The notes: generated by a model not told the origin, from the letters alone. A DNA stretch of 64,000 bases from Candidatus Pacearchaeota archaeon (GCA_017608235.1 JAFCGI010000001.1:127423-191422); one strand, 5' to 3'. Counted from the stretch's first letter, positions 19,301 through 27,224 are shown. A program made the numbers and translations.

Positions 19301-22300
19301 ACTTCCAAAGGCGAGACTTGGAATTGTACTGTTACTCCATATGATGGAGAAAGTACAGATGGAAGTGTATCAGCAAGTGTCTTGATAAACAATAGTTTGC
19401 CAGTGGTTTCTGTGGAGTTAGATCCAAGTTCTCCAGGAAGTACTGATGATGTAGAATGTAGGGTTGCTTCTGCAAGTGATGCTGATTTGGATAGCATAAA
19501 TTATACTTTTAGATGGTATGTAAATGATATTAGTGTGTTAAATACAAGTATTGGAAATTATAGTACTTTAGCTGGTAATTATATAGAAGATGATGATAAT
19601 ATAGAATGTATTGTAGTTCCTTATGATGGAGAAGATTATGGTGCTGAGGTTTCTGAAACAGCGAATGTAGGGAATGCTAGAGCATTTGTTGAAGGAATAC
19701 CAAATATAAGTCCTGGAGAGCCATATACTGTTGATGATTTATATCCTGTTTATGTTTACAATGATAGTGATGGGGATCCTGAATCTGAAACCAAGATAGA
19801 ATGGTATCTGAATGGGGAAAGATATGCGGGAGTTTATGTTTCAATTAATGAAGACTTTGATGAGCAAGTTTATGAAGTATTTAATGATAATGTATGGGAG
19901 CGATCTTCTGGAGCAGTTGATGTAACTAATATAAGATATAATTCAAGTCCAAATTCATTGAAGTTAGGATCAAATAATTCTTATGTGTATAGGGAGTTTG
20001 ATGGAAGGATTCCAAGTTCTGATGAACTTTTAATATATGTAGATGGAACTGTTTCAGACACAGAAAGAATTGATATATTCAAGTATGAAGATGCTAGTGG
20101 AGATTTAGTGGGACCTTATGTTTCTGTATTTGGTTCAGGAAATAGAATAAGATATAGAACTGATATAGACACTTGGGAAGATACAGGATATGAGTTAACA
20201 GCAAATGCATGGAATAAATTAAGATTATATATAGATGGAGCTAACTATGATATTTATTTGAATGATCAGTTGATAAAAAATAATGCAGCAAGTTATGATT
20301 CTAAATCAGTTTCAGGTGCTGAGAAGAAAATAATTTCTGGAACTGAGTTGGTTACAGATGTTTATATAGATGATATTTTGTTAAGCCATACAGATTTAAT
20401 AAGTCCAGATACTATCCAAAGCAGGATTAGAATTAATGCTTCTGAAACAACTGTTGGGGATATTTGGTGGTATAATATAACTCCTGGAGACGGGACTGCA
20501 GGAATTTCAAGCTTATCTTCATCAGTGTCAATAAAAAATACAATTCCTAGTTGGATAGAAGATCCGAGTATTATTCCAGATGATCCAAAGACTAATGATA
20601 TTATAACTTGTGTTCCTGGAGAATATGAAGATGATGATGGAGTAGATACTGTAACTCCTGTTTATAGCTGGTATTATAGTAATCATAGTTTGATATCTGC
20701 AGAAAGTACTGATAATACCTTAAATTTAAGTGTGGTTGGAGATAAGAATGATCAAATTTATTGTAAGTCAAGATTATTTGATGGATTTAATTATTCTAGT
20801 CCAAGTAGTTCTGGTTGGATTACAATAGAAAATACTGCTCCAACTCAGCCGATTATTAGTTTAACTCCTATAGAACCAACAACTCAAGATAATTTAACTT
20901 GTACTGTTGTAAATGTAAGTACAGATGAAGATTCAGCAGATTCAATACAATATAGATATAGGTGGTATAATGGAGTTGATTTGATTAGAGAAGTTACAAA
21001 ATCTAATATTTCTGATATATTGGCTAGTGGAAATACTAGTAATGATGAAACTTGGAGGTGTGAAGTAGCAGCATATGATGGAGATGATTATGGAGATAGT
21101 GATTCAGCTCAATTAGTTATAGGAAGTGTACTGCCAGAATTAGTTGGATTGCCAACTATTGACTTAGCTAGTCCTAAAACTACAGATCTGTTAAGGCCAA
21201 TTTATAATTATAAAGATGAAGATGGTCAAGCTGAATCTGGAACATTAATAGAGTGGTATAAAGATGAATTGAAGTATGCAGAGGTATATATTGAAATTAA
21301 TGAGGAATTTGAATCAGAATCTGAAACTGGATATAATGTATTTGATATCTGGAATAGAACATCTGTTACCTTAGCAGTGGATAGTACAGAGAAACATACA
21401 GGATCTTATTCATTAAAGATTCCAAATGGTTCTGTGGAGGAATATATTTCTAAAGAATTTACAGCGCTTAATGCTAATAGTTATGCAGCAGATGAAGTAT
21501 GGATTTATGTGAATGGAACTACAGAAGTAGATGATAGAATTAATTTATTTAGATATGTTAACTCTGCTCACCAATCAGCAGGACCTTTTGTAGCAATTAA
21601 AGGAGTAAATAATTCATTGATGTGGAGAGTTTCTTCTACTGGAACTTCGCAATGGAAAGATACTGGCTATGATATTCCAAGCAATACCTGGACAGCAATT
21701 AGAATTTATATTAGAGGAAGTTCTGGTAGTAGTGCATTTGATATTTATGCAAATAATAATCTCTTAGTTAGTACTACAAATGATATGATTGATGATAGAG
21801 CATTCTCTGGAACTATGACTAAGAGAATAGGAGTTACTGGTACTAGTGTGGATGTTTATGTTGATGATTTATTGTTAACTAGCTTAGAAGGGGCGACTCC
21901 TGCAACTACTCAAAGCTTTATAGGAATTCTTCCTGAGGATAATAAGAAGGGAGAGAACTGGTATTACTATGTTACTTTGAAAGATGGACAGAGCTTTGGA
22001 ACTAGAACAAAATCGAATATTGTACAAATACAAAATACAGTTCCTACTGTTCCAGAAATTAATTTATCAGATTATGCGACTACTGCAGATGAATTAAGCT
22101 GTTCTGTTATAGCAGAAAGTTATGATCCTGATGTACTAGAAGGAGAAGATATTGTTAGTTATAGATATGAATGGCTAATTGATGGAACTCCAAATGCTAG
22201 CTTAGAAACAATTAAAACAGAGTTATATGATGTATTAGATTCGGGTGTTGCCCATAAGAATGAGAATTGGACTTGTAGAGTGACTCCAAGAGATAATCAG

Positions 22301-25300
22301 GAAGAAGGATTGTCTGTGAATGATAGTTTAATTATTAGCAACTCAATTCCAGAAATATCTGGAAACCCTGCTATTAGTCCAGGAAGCCCGAATACAACAA
22401 GTATGTTAAATTGTACTTATATATATAATGATGCAGATGGTGCTGATACAGAGGGAGCAACTTCATTTAGATGGTTCTTGGATTCTGGGTCTGGATTTGT
22501 AGATTCTGGATATACTACTCAAAATATATCTAGTTCATTGACCTTAGATGGGCAGATTTGGAAATGTGAAGTAACTCCAGAGGATGATGAATTTGTAGAA
22601 GGTGCTGCTAAGAATTCAACTGCTGTACAGATTGGATCTATAGCACCTAGTGTAATATTTGATGATGATTCTACGTCAGGAAATCCAAAATCTGTTGGAC
22701 AGCAGGTAACATTTACATTTAATTGGACTGATGCTGATTTAGCATATGGTGAATTTGTAAGTATTTATGTATGCAAGACTAGTGAAATAACTGCTTCAGG
22801 CTGTACTGGTGGAACTACCAATACTTATTGTTCTGTGATTAATACAAATGATACTTCAACTAGCTGTACTTATACTACTCAGACTGGTGATGCTAGCGTG
22901 AATGATTATTGGGTGAGGATTTGTGATGATTCAGATGTATGTTCTGTAGCTGCAGAACAAGATGGAGATGGGTTTGAAGTAAATCATAAACCTAGTTTAA
23001 CAACTCCAGAGATTGGATTAGTTGCAGGATCAGAGATTTATGTTACTTCTACCTTGCAGATTGCGAATGGTAATTATTCTGATCAGGATTCTGATGCTAA
23101 GCAGGGAAGCAACTATAGATGGTATAAGAATGATGAATTAATACTTGGAGAAACAGGAACAACTCTTTATTTGTCTAGCTGTTGTGCTGAAGGAGATTCT
23201 ATAAAAGTTTCAGAACAGCCAATAGATATACATGGATTGGTAGGGGATTGGTATGATTCTGCTGCAGTAGATATAAAAAATACTCCTCCTGAATTTTTAA
23301 GTTATGGAGTAAGCCCAAGCTTTGGAGCTAGTGATGAAGAATTTACATTTACTGCTTTCTATCAGGATGATGATAATACAGCTCCAACTATTGCCAAGTT
23401 AGAATTAGATAGTATTGAATATGATATGACTAAGGGAGAAGGTTTCAACTTTGTGGTTGGAGTACCATATAGATATTATGTTACTGGATTATCTGAAGGA
23501 ACTCATGCTTATAGATTTAGATTTAGTGATGGAACAACAGAGATATCAACTGGAACTCAGATAGGTCCTCATGTTGAGAATAGTGCTCCAGAGATATGGA
23601 TGGAAGATCCTGTTGGTGGAGAGACTATAAAAAATGATGAATCTTATGTTATAGCTAGAGTAAAAGATCTAGATGGTAGCTTGGATGGGGGAGATGTAAC
23701 TTTCTATTATAGTGAGGATGCAGGATCTACATGGAATGCTATTGGAAGTATTAGTACTAACTATGAAGGAAGCTTGATTGATGGTACTGCTAAGTATAGA
23801 GTAAACTGGGATAAAGATAGTATTGGTTATGGAACTCAATATATGATTAGAGCAGTAGTACAAGATAATGAGTTTAGTGATGAAGCATATTCTGGAATAT
23901 TTACAATTAAATTAAAAGATCTTTCAACTTGTGATACAGATTATAAGTGTTATTCTGGAATTTGTTCTGTAGATGTTATAAATCCAGAAAACAGTGCATG
24001 TGTAAGTTCATGTTATTCTGGAGGAAATAGCTATTCAGATGGTAGTTCTCTTCCTAGTGGATATACTTGGAATAGTTCTCAAACTATAGTGGATGAAGAT
24101 TCTGGAATATATTATTGTAGAGTTAATGGTTATTGGGCAGAGGATCCATTTACTTCTGGAGAAGGTTATGAAGAAATGATATTTGAAAGTGCTGGAAGTA
24201 AACAAGGATTTGAGTTTGAAATTCCTAAAGATGCAACTATAATTAGTGCTAGGATGTTTGTAGATGGTGGAGAATATGCTGGAAGTTATCCAACTGATTT
24301 AGAATTAGATGTTGGAAATGATGGTTCTTTGGAATGGACTTGGGGAGGATCCTTTGATGGAGCGAGCATGATAGATATTGGGCCTGCAATAACTAGCTTG
24401 TTACCTGAATGTAATTGTCTTGGGTGCGAACCTACCCCAAGTCCCCAAAATGGATGTAAAATAAAAATGGATGTTAGCTCTAGCTCGTCAGGCCAGCTAG
24501 ATGCTTATTCATTAAATATAGAGTATAGTGTATTACCAGTATGCAGTGATGGAACTTTATCTGGAGAGTGCTCAGAAGATAAACCAAAATATTGTGATAA
24601 TGGTGTCTTAGTAAATAAGTGTGAGGGAAAAGATGGGAAGCTTCATACAGCAGATGATTGTGGATGTGCTGGAAGAGATTATTGTAAAGTTGATCCAGAT
24701 GATGAAGATGAATATGAGTGTGTAGAGGTTCCAAATAATGCTCCGATTGCGAATGCAGGAGATGACTTTACAACATCATGGGATAGAAAAATCTACTTAG
24801 ATGGAGAAGCATCTAAAGATTCAGATGATGATACTTTAGATTATAAGTGGACACAAATAGATGGGCCTATTGATGTTACAATAGAAAACAGCACAAAAGC
24901 TAAAGCTTGGTTTAGAACTGATACAGAAGGAACATATGTTTTTAAGATAACTGTGGATGATGATAAGGACATAGATAATGATACTATTAGTATTACAGTT
25001 ATTCCAGTAACTGAGAAAGGATATTATTACTTTGGAACTTTAAATTCAGGGGCAAGTAATAGAGCTAGCTTTGAATATACTCCAATAACTGAGATAGAAG
25101 TTACTACAAATAAACAAATTAAGGATGTTGATTTTACTATTCAAAGATCTGAAGGTGTTGTTAGTATAGATGTAGATGAAGAATATGCATATGTGGATAT
25201 TGATACTATTGTAAAGGTTAAAGATGTTAAAGAAGCTAAGATTTATTTTAGGGTTCTTAATTCTTGGATATCAGATAATTTTATTGAAGCTAGTACTGTA

Positions 25301-25987
25301 ACTTTGTATAGATATACAGAAGAAGATGGTTGGACAGCATTGAATACAACAATAAGAGAAGATGTAGATGTTGAAGATTATACTTATTATGTTGCAGATA
25401 CTCCTGGTTTTTCAATATTTGCTATTGCTGCAGACAAGATAGAAGGCCCGGTATGTGGAAATAACATAAGGGAAGCTGGAGAGGCTTGTGATGGGTCTGA
25501 TGATTCTTCATGCCCTGGAGAATGTTTAACAGATTGTGTATGCCCTGGTGAGTGTGGGAATAATATAGTAGAAACTGGAGAACAGTGTGATGGTACTGAA
25601 GATAGTTTATGTCCTGGAGTTTGTACAGAGAATTGTGGATGTTTGTATATTTGTGGAAATGGGGTTTGTGAGTCATATGCTGGAGAAAATGGAGCTGCTT
25701 GTCCAGAAGATTGTGGAACTTCATTTGTTGTTTGGCTGATAATTATATTGATTGTTGCAGGAGCAGGAATTGGAGTCTATTTCTTTTTGGTGAAAGGTGG
25801 GCTTCCAGGATTGCATGGTTTAGTTGGAAAAATAGCAGGGCCTAAAATATCCAAGAAGGATGCAGCTAAGTTAAAGAAATATATTAAAAATTCTAGGGCA
25901 CAAGGTTATTCTGATGACGAAATAAAGGCTGCATTAAAGATAGCTGGTTGGGAAGATAGAATAATAAGTAAATACATGAAAAAATAA
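13370..25987 (+). CDS. Giant multidomain surface protein (WD40/beta-propeller-like, LamG-like, many Ig/PKD-like domains, cysteine-rich repeats, C-terminal TM)
   Basis: 4205 aa continuous ORF; N-terminal TM, repeated WRCEVTPYDGE-type Ig strands, IANAGDDFTTSWDRKIYLDGEASKDSDDDTLDYKW PKD-like domain, PGFSIFAIA, CGNNI..GE.CDG repeats, TM and tail YIKNSRAQGYSDDEIKAALKIAGW. Confidence 0.85.
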   Translation: MTIQVRKEGKVGIVRKRSLKIDKDNFNFLNLKIGLLLALILIISVIGLSVGASSFSVNSTNYSIDYGAVTSGSTSGATSMGYGFEGAVGSFGGEASSEDIILFLGSGIPSPSTEICNGVDDDLDGLTDEDHVCKGKVCYSDLDCNVDEDEYCSFDYDEFGSWCTYNVSSSDKSCAHRREFKLIVRTTSTLFRYNLSGALDKTIVIPSLVDLAISNNREYIGTVNGTGSDKDINIFTNSLDTSVSNFSISSDIDSIDIFNDARVVLASEADDKIYLYDKYGTKLGEITTNNPRVVRISPDQSMIAFASNNITIYDLSSGIIAEIKEHNQNLEDLEWSPDGNYLASASGAGEGLVKIFDVSNPSSPELFKIIHNNISRSDSINAIAWNPDGNKLIFTDTHNKRGRVFNKHDLLVSNLDAHASDILDVAWSPDGTWVASLDNTNLKIFNTDNYTDSSISGGGFREVEFLLETCQGADCYNYSQSNQTAWDTDIVSQIPDVNGSYTELGEFYCVDGYWGEDPFLDMEPYLEYNGATIEDASNVSGIAGFVVPRYTKFYDFDIDVKGIVNTEANFSDDFNYTEGNVSEIDNFTFTVLSGANWEIISETEHNVSLNATNKVLGYESNTDGVAVIVLDEDIYESTNLEDFEDMSVDLKFSKEDSGTPINASVLFKYKSLTTHYAVRIEDSEISLWKHTFSEVSKLEGASITSLQNSIGVMHNLSISMHGTNISVEYDGDQVISVDDYPYIKKGSVALRTDNSHFHFDDIEIKTYGPEGVVYNFDLGSDGFYGDEKVSESLVDYINLPSTFRSEFSTDSDTELLVHFSEIVDETYVVDYSGSANGGNGSKHGDFDISNESLDSGWLNTSEFGYYGDFDGSGDYLSFPGILRGEDNGSVELWVHVDDWSSTRPLVYQSGVFELYAYEAGSVKTLKTVIHSDSISPDPELVVSGVENDTFHVAVIWGFRGFEIYVDGELANRSVAAVTDVSDPGVTALILGGTGPSGTAWFDGQMDEFRASSVQRVVHDTINETIYYTLDEYMRGELYAEELTDLVVDCDCIGCSATNGSYGKYDGNCTITSSLSAGSEYENKSGMAAVSNLNIYDYNLLAFLDENKSGIYPEPLYSGNDITLNATCIERDNTTGSLTIYWNATNGSLMLSGSSAVVNGTETTIGTVGKGNTSSGEEWIFNVWCNDGRDDGPVVTYNKTVTNNPPSLEIIWPNATSTSGIFNVTWNASDVDGDVLELTECWADNTTNFVYNKTYDCNITNSNAAGVNWSYCDASEWESGYYYIWCNITDQKNTTLDYSGNLTVDNNPPYFISWDNSSWVDEDSNYVINASVTDSFSSVDRVWVVFNVTNSSNISQIDSYIFDLNVSIGSGNYTAHDTVEWKLYANDTFSGLNNSLEWQNFTVVNRIPLASSLISPSNGDRVIGTSVLLDWTRAQDLDDEDNSSLLRYNLEMSGSGCDETISPVDNTSFNCTSLNLGQTYYWNITADDTYDTNISDTWSFTVNTPPEVNVLITYNASFPDSDTFLICNATPSDDESDSVNVTFGWLKYNSTSDDYDMISLGVVHNATYNYSTLNCSEHGCVKGDILKCSVTPFDGYENGTIGSDSVVINNTNPTLEPGSLQILPVDPSTSSDLIPDYTYLDSKDLDPEGWTKIEWYLFATKNAEAYVIASEDFERSNYFDAAWDGNINPSGGKLVIDSEGENISREIDLVGTHSSAIDEFSDEIKVYVNGTTVSGERIDLFKYMNSAEDYVGPYLSIFGAGNELQCREKTTGDQNTQWQSTGINIPSNEWVTIRIVTLGSAYDIYYNNQSISVSGGDCVYVDSRSNFGDNLRRYIEGATFANASTLSVWIDDILTTHSDSAVVGSTYEISDGRIIIDSSRTTKGDTWELRVTPRDGQTFGNTYSTTREILDNALPPSPGIEINPEDPRTNDDLVCNISNISVDPDGDTIIYRYKWFKNGVEFNATNTTETTFNLDSSYTSKGETWNCTVTPYDGESTDGSVSASVLINNSLPVVSVELDPSSPGSTDDVECRVASASDADLDSINYTFRWYVNDISVLNTSIGNYSTLAGNYIEDDDNIECIVVPYDGEDYGAEVSETANVGNARAFVEGIPNISPGEPYTVDDLYPVYVYNDSDGDPESETKIEWYLNGERYAGVYVSINEDFDEQVYEVFNDNVWERSSGAVDVTNIRYNSSPNSLKLGSNNSYVYREFDGRIPSSDELLIYVDGTVSDTERIDIFKYEDASGDLVGPYVSVFGSGNRIRYRTDIDTWEDTGYELTANAWNKLRLYIDGANYDIYLNDQLIKNNAASYDSKSVSGAEKKIISGTELVTDVYIDDILLSHTDLISPDTIQSRIRINASETTVGDIWWYNITPGDGTAGISSLSSSVSIKNTIPSWIEDPSIIPDDPKTNDIITCVPGEYEDDDGVDTVTPVYSWYYSNHSLISAESTDNTLNLSVVGDKNDQIYCKSRLFDGFNYSSPSSSGWITIENTAPTQPIISLTPIEPTTQDNLTCTVVNVSTDEDSADSIQYRYRWYNGVDLIREVTKSNISDILASGNTSNDETWRCEVAAYDGDDYGDSDSAQLVIGSVLPELVGLPTIDLASPKTTDLLRPIYNYKDEDGQAESGTLIEWYKDELKYAEVYIEINEEFESESETGYNVFDIWNRTSVTLAVDSTEKHTGSYSLKIPNGSVEEYISKEFTALNANSYAADEVWIYVNGTTEVDDRINLFRYVNSAHQSAGPFVAIKGVNNSLMWRVSSTGTSQWKDTGYDIPSNTWTAIRIYIRGSSGSSAFDIYANNNLLVSTTNDMIDDRAFSGTMTKRIGVTGTSVDVYVDDLLLTSLEGATPATTQSFIGILPEDNKKGENWYYYVTLKDGQSFGTRTKSNIVQIQNTVPTVPEINLSDYATTADELSCSVIAESYDPDVLEGEDIVSYRYEWLIDGTPNASLETIKTELYDVLDSGVAHKNENWTCRVTPRDNQEEGLSVNDSLIISNSIPEISGNPAISPGSPNTTSMLNCTYIYNDADGADTEGATSFRWFLDSGSGFVDSGYTTQNISSSLTLDGQIWKCEVTPEDDEFVEGAAKNSTAVQIGSIAPSVIFDDDSTSGNPKSVGQQVTFTFNWTDADLAYGEFVSIYVCKTSEITASGCTGGTTNTYCSVINTNDTSTSCTYTTQTGDASVNDYWVRICDDSDVCSVAAEQDGDGFEVNHKPSLTTPEIGLVAGSEIYVTSTLQIANGNYSDQDSDAKQGSNYRWYKNDELILGETGTTLYLSSCCAEGDSIKVSEQPIDIHGLVGDWYDSAAVDIKNTPPEFLSYGVSPSFGASDEEFTFTAFYQDDDNTAPTIAKLELDSIEYDMTKGEGFNFVVGVPYRYYVTGLSEGTHAYRFRFSDGTTEISTGTQIGPHVENSAPEIWMEDPVGGETIKNDESYVIARVKDLDGSLDGGDVTFYYSEDAGSTWNAIGSISTNYEGSLIDGTAKYRVNWDKDSIGYGTQYMIRAVVQDNEFSDEAYSGIFTIKLKDLSTCDTDYKCYSGICSVDVINPENSACVSSCYSGGNSYSDGSSLPSGYTWNSSQTIVDEDSGIYYCRVNGYWAEDPFTSGEGYEEMIFESAGSKQGFEFEIPKDATIISARMFVDGGEYAGSYPTDLELDVGNDGSLEWTWGGSFDGASMIDIGPAITSLLPECNCLGCEPTPSPQNGCKIKMDVSSSSSGQLDAYSLNIEYSVLPVCSDGTLSGECSEDKPKYCDNGVLVNKCEGKDGKLHTADDCGCAGRDYCKVDPDDEDEYECVEVPNNAPIANAGDDFTTSWDRKIYLDGEASKDSDDDTLDYKWTQIDGPIDVTIENSTKAKAWFRTDTEGTYVFKITVDDDKDIDNDTISITVIPVTEKGYYYFGTLNSGASNRASFEYTPITEIEVTTNKQIKDVDFTIQRSEGVVSIDVDEEYAYVDIDTIVKVKDVKEAKIYFRVLNSWISDNFIEASTVTLYRYTEEDGWTALNTTIREDVDVEDYTYYVADTPGFSIFAIAADKIEGPVCGNNIREAGEACDGSDDSSCPGECLTDCVCPGECGNNIVETGEQCDGTEDSLCPGVCTENCGCLYICGNGVCESYAGENGAACPEDCGTSFVVWLIIILIVAGAGIGVYFFLVKGGLPGLHGLVGKIAGPKISKKDAAKLKKYIKNSRAQGYSDDEIKAALKIAGWEDRIISKYMKK

Positions 25988-26008
25988 TTCACTTAGAAAA
26001 GCTATTGA

Positions 26009-26302
26009 TTATTTTTTAGTTCTTTTAGTTTTTGTGATTCTTGATGAGCTAGGCTGAGATTCAGAATTTTCATCAAACATTTCTGCTTTCATCATGGTTT
26101 TTAGTTCTTTGATTTCTTCTATAATTGAATTGTTTAGTTTTTTTATTTCTCGAACTTCCCTATTTTTTTCTTTTGTTAGTTTTTTATAGTCATTTAATTC
26201 ATCTAAGTATTCTTGAAAATCCTCATTAGAATCTAGTAAGTCATTTTTTATTCTCTGCGGATCATCGATTTTTATATGAAGTAAATTTGCTTTTTTGACC
26301 AT
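26009..26302 (-). CDS. Small coiled-coil hypothetical protein
   Basis: 97 aa, charged helical composition with a lysine-rich C-terminus. Confidence 0.45.
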   Translation of the reverse strand: MVKKANLLHIKIDDPQRIKNDLLDSNEDFQEYLDELNDYKKLTKEKNREVREIKKLNNSIIEEIKELKTMMKAEMFDENSESQPSSSRITKTKRTKK

Positions 26303-26305
26303 GGT

Positions 26306-26359
26306 TTTTTTGAAAGAAACTAGACTTTAAATATTTTTAGTACTTCTAGTTAAGAAGTG
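26306..26359. repeat. Left copy of ~54-bp direct repeat flanking the TA module
   Basis: tttttgaaagaaactagactttaaatatttttagtacttctagttaagaagtg; near-identical to 27066-27119; contains inverted repeat AACTAGA/TCTAGTT. Confidence 0.85.
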
Positions 26360-26402
26360 CGTCTAGTGGGAATTGACCTATGTCTTGAGCTTGGGAAGCT
26401 TA
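26360..26402 (-). pseudogene. Possible degenerate tRNA-Gly 3' half
   Basis: Reverse complement AAGCTTCCCAAGCTCAAGACATAGGTCAATTCCCACTAGACG resembles anticodon-arm plus T-arm of tRNA-Gly, with no matching 5' half. Confidence 0.35.
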
Positions 26403-26425
26403 GATGGTATTTTTATATTATAAAA

Positions 26426-26566
26426 TTATATTGCAAATTTATATTGCAAACTTATATTACAAACATGAGATCTTATATTGCAAATTTATATTGCAAACTT
26501 ATATTACAAATATGAGATCTTATATTGCAAATTTATATTGCAAACTTATATTACAAATATGAGATC
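26426..26566. repeat. 47-bp tandem repeat, three copies, with internal ttatattgcaaa subrepeats
   Basis: gagatc landmarks at 26467, 26514 and 26561 give an exact 47-nt period. Confidence 0.95.
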
Positions 26567-26854
26567 TTATTCTAGCCATTTATAGCCCTTTTTGCGCTTA
26601 ATTATTTCTGTAATCTTGACAGAGTTTTTTTGTATAACATATATTGCTCTAAAATCTCCAATTCTTAGGCGATATAATGAAAGTTTACTATATCCTTTTA
26701 GTTTTTTAATGTCTGCTAAGGGTCTTGATCTAAACGGATCACTATGTAATTCTTTTAATCGTTGTATAATTTGTTTTTTTACTTTTAGATCTAATTTTCC
26801 TAGTTGTTTAATTGCGGTTTCAGAAATAAAGACTTTAAATGTGTTCAATTTCAA
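26567..26854 (-). CDS. RelE/ParE-family toxin
   Basis: 95 aa; FKVFISETAIKQLGKLDLKVKKQIIQRLKELHSDPF...LYRLRIGDFRAIYVI...ITEIIKRKKGYKW. Confidence 0.9.
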   Translation of the reverse strand: MKLNTFKVFISETAIKQLGKLDLKVKKQIIQRLKELHSDPFRSRPLADIKKLKGYSKLSLYRLRIGDFRAIYVIQKNSVKITEIIKRKKGYKWLE

Positions 26855-27020
26855 TGAACCTCTCTGTATTTAGAATTGTTTTTTGTTTCTCAAAAAAGTC
26901 AGATTTTTCTGCGATTTCTATAAGGTCTTGTATGATGTCATCATATGTTTGGCTCTTCCTGCCTAGCATTTCTAAATATTCTTTTGTTTTTTCGCTTATT
27001 GCGATTGTTGTATTTTTCAT
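26835..27020 (-). CDS. Antitoxin paired with the RelE/ParE toxin
   Basis: 61 aa; ISEKTKEYLEMLGRKSQTYDDIIQDLIEIAE typical short antitoxin; overlaps toxin start. Confidence 0.8.
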   Translation of the reverse strand: MKNTTIAISEKTKEYLEMLGRKSQTYDDIIQDLIEIAEKSDFFEKQKTILNTERFIEIEHI

Positions 27021-27065
27021 AGTTATTATAACTATTATAATATTTATAAATTTTATGATTTATTA

Positions 27066-27119
27066 ATTTTTGAAAGAAACTAGATTTTAGATGTTTTTAG
27101 TATTTCTAGTTAAGAGGTA
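27066..27119. repeat. Right copy of ~54-bp direct repeat, abutting tRNA-Val 3' end
   Basis: tttttgaaagaaactagattttagatgtttttagtatttctagttaagaggta. Confidence 0.85.
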
Positions 27120-27224
27120 TGGGCCGACCCGGATTTGAACCGGGGACCTTCGCGACGTCAACGCGACGTTATTTCCTGCAGTTAATGAATAAAATTAAAC
27201 TGTACCAGGCTAAACCATCGGCCC
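27120..27224 (-). tRNA. tRNA-Val (GAC) with ~30 nt insertion in the D-loop
   Basis: Acceptor GGGCCGA/TCGGCCC, anticodon arm TCGCG-TTGACGT-CGCGA, T-arm CCCGG-TTCAAAT-CCGGG; 105 nt; extra sequence CAGTTTAATTTTATTCATTAACTGCAGGAA after GGTA in the D-loop. Confidence 0.85.

Noticed and set aside
25422-25724. 100-aa minus-strand ORF rich in His/Leu
   Set aside because: Antisense shadow of the cysteine-rich repeats of the giant gene
26426-26566. CRISPR array
   Set aside because: Repeats are contiguous with no unique spacers; AT-rich tandem repeat only
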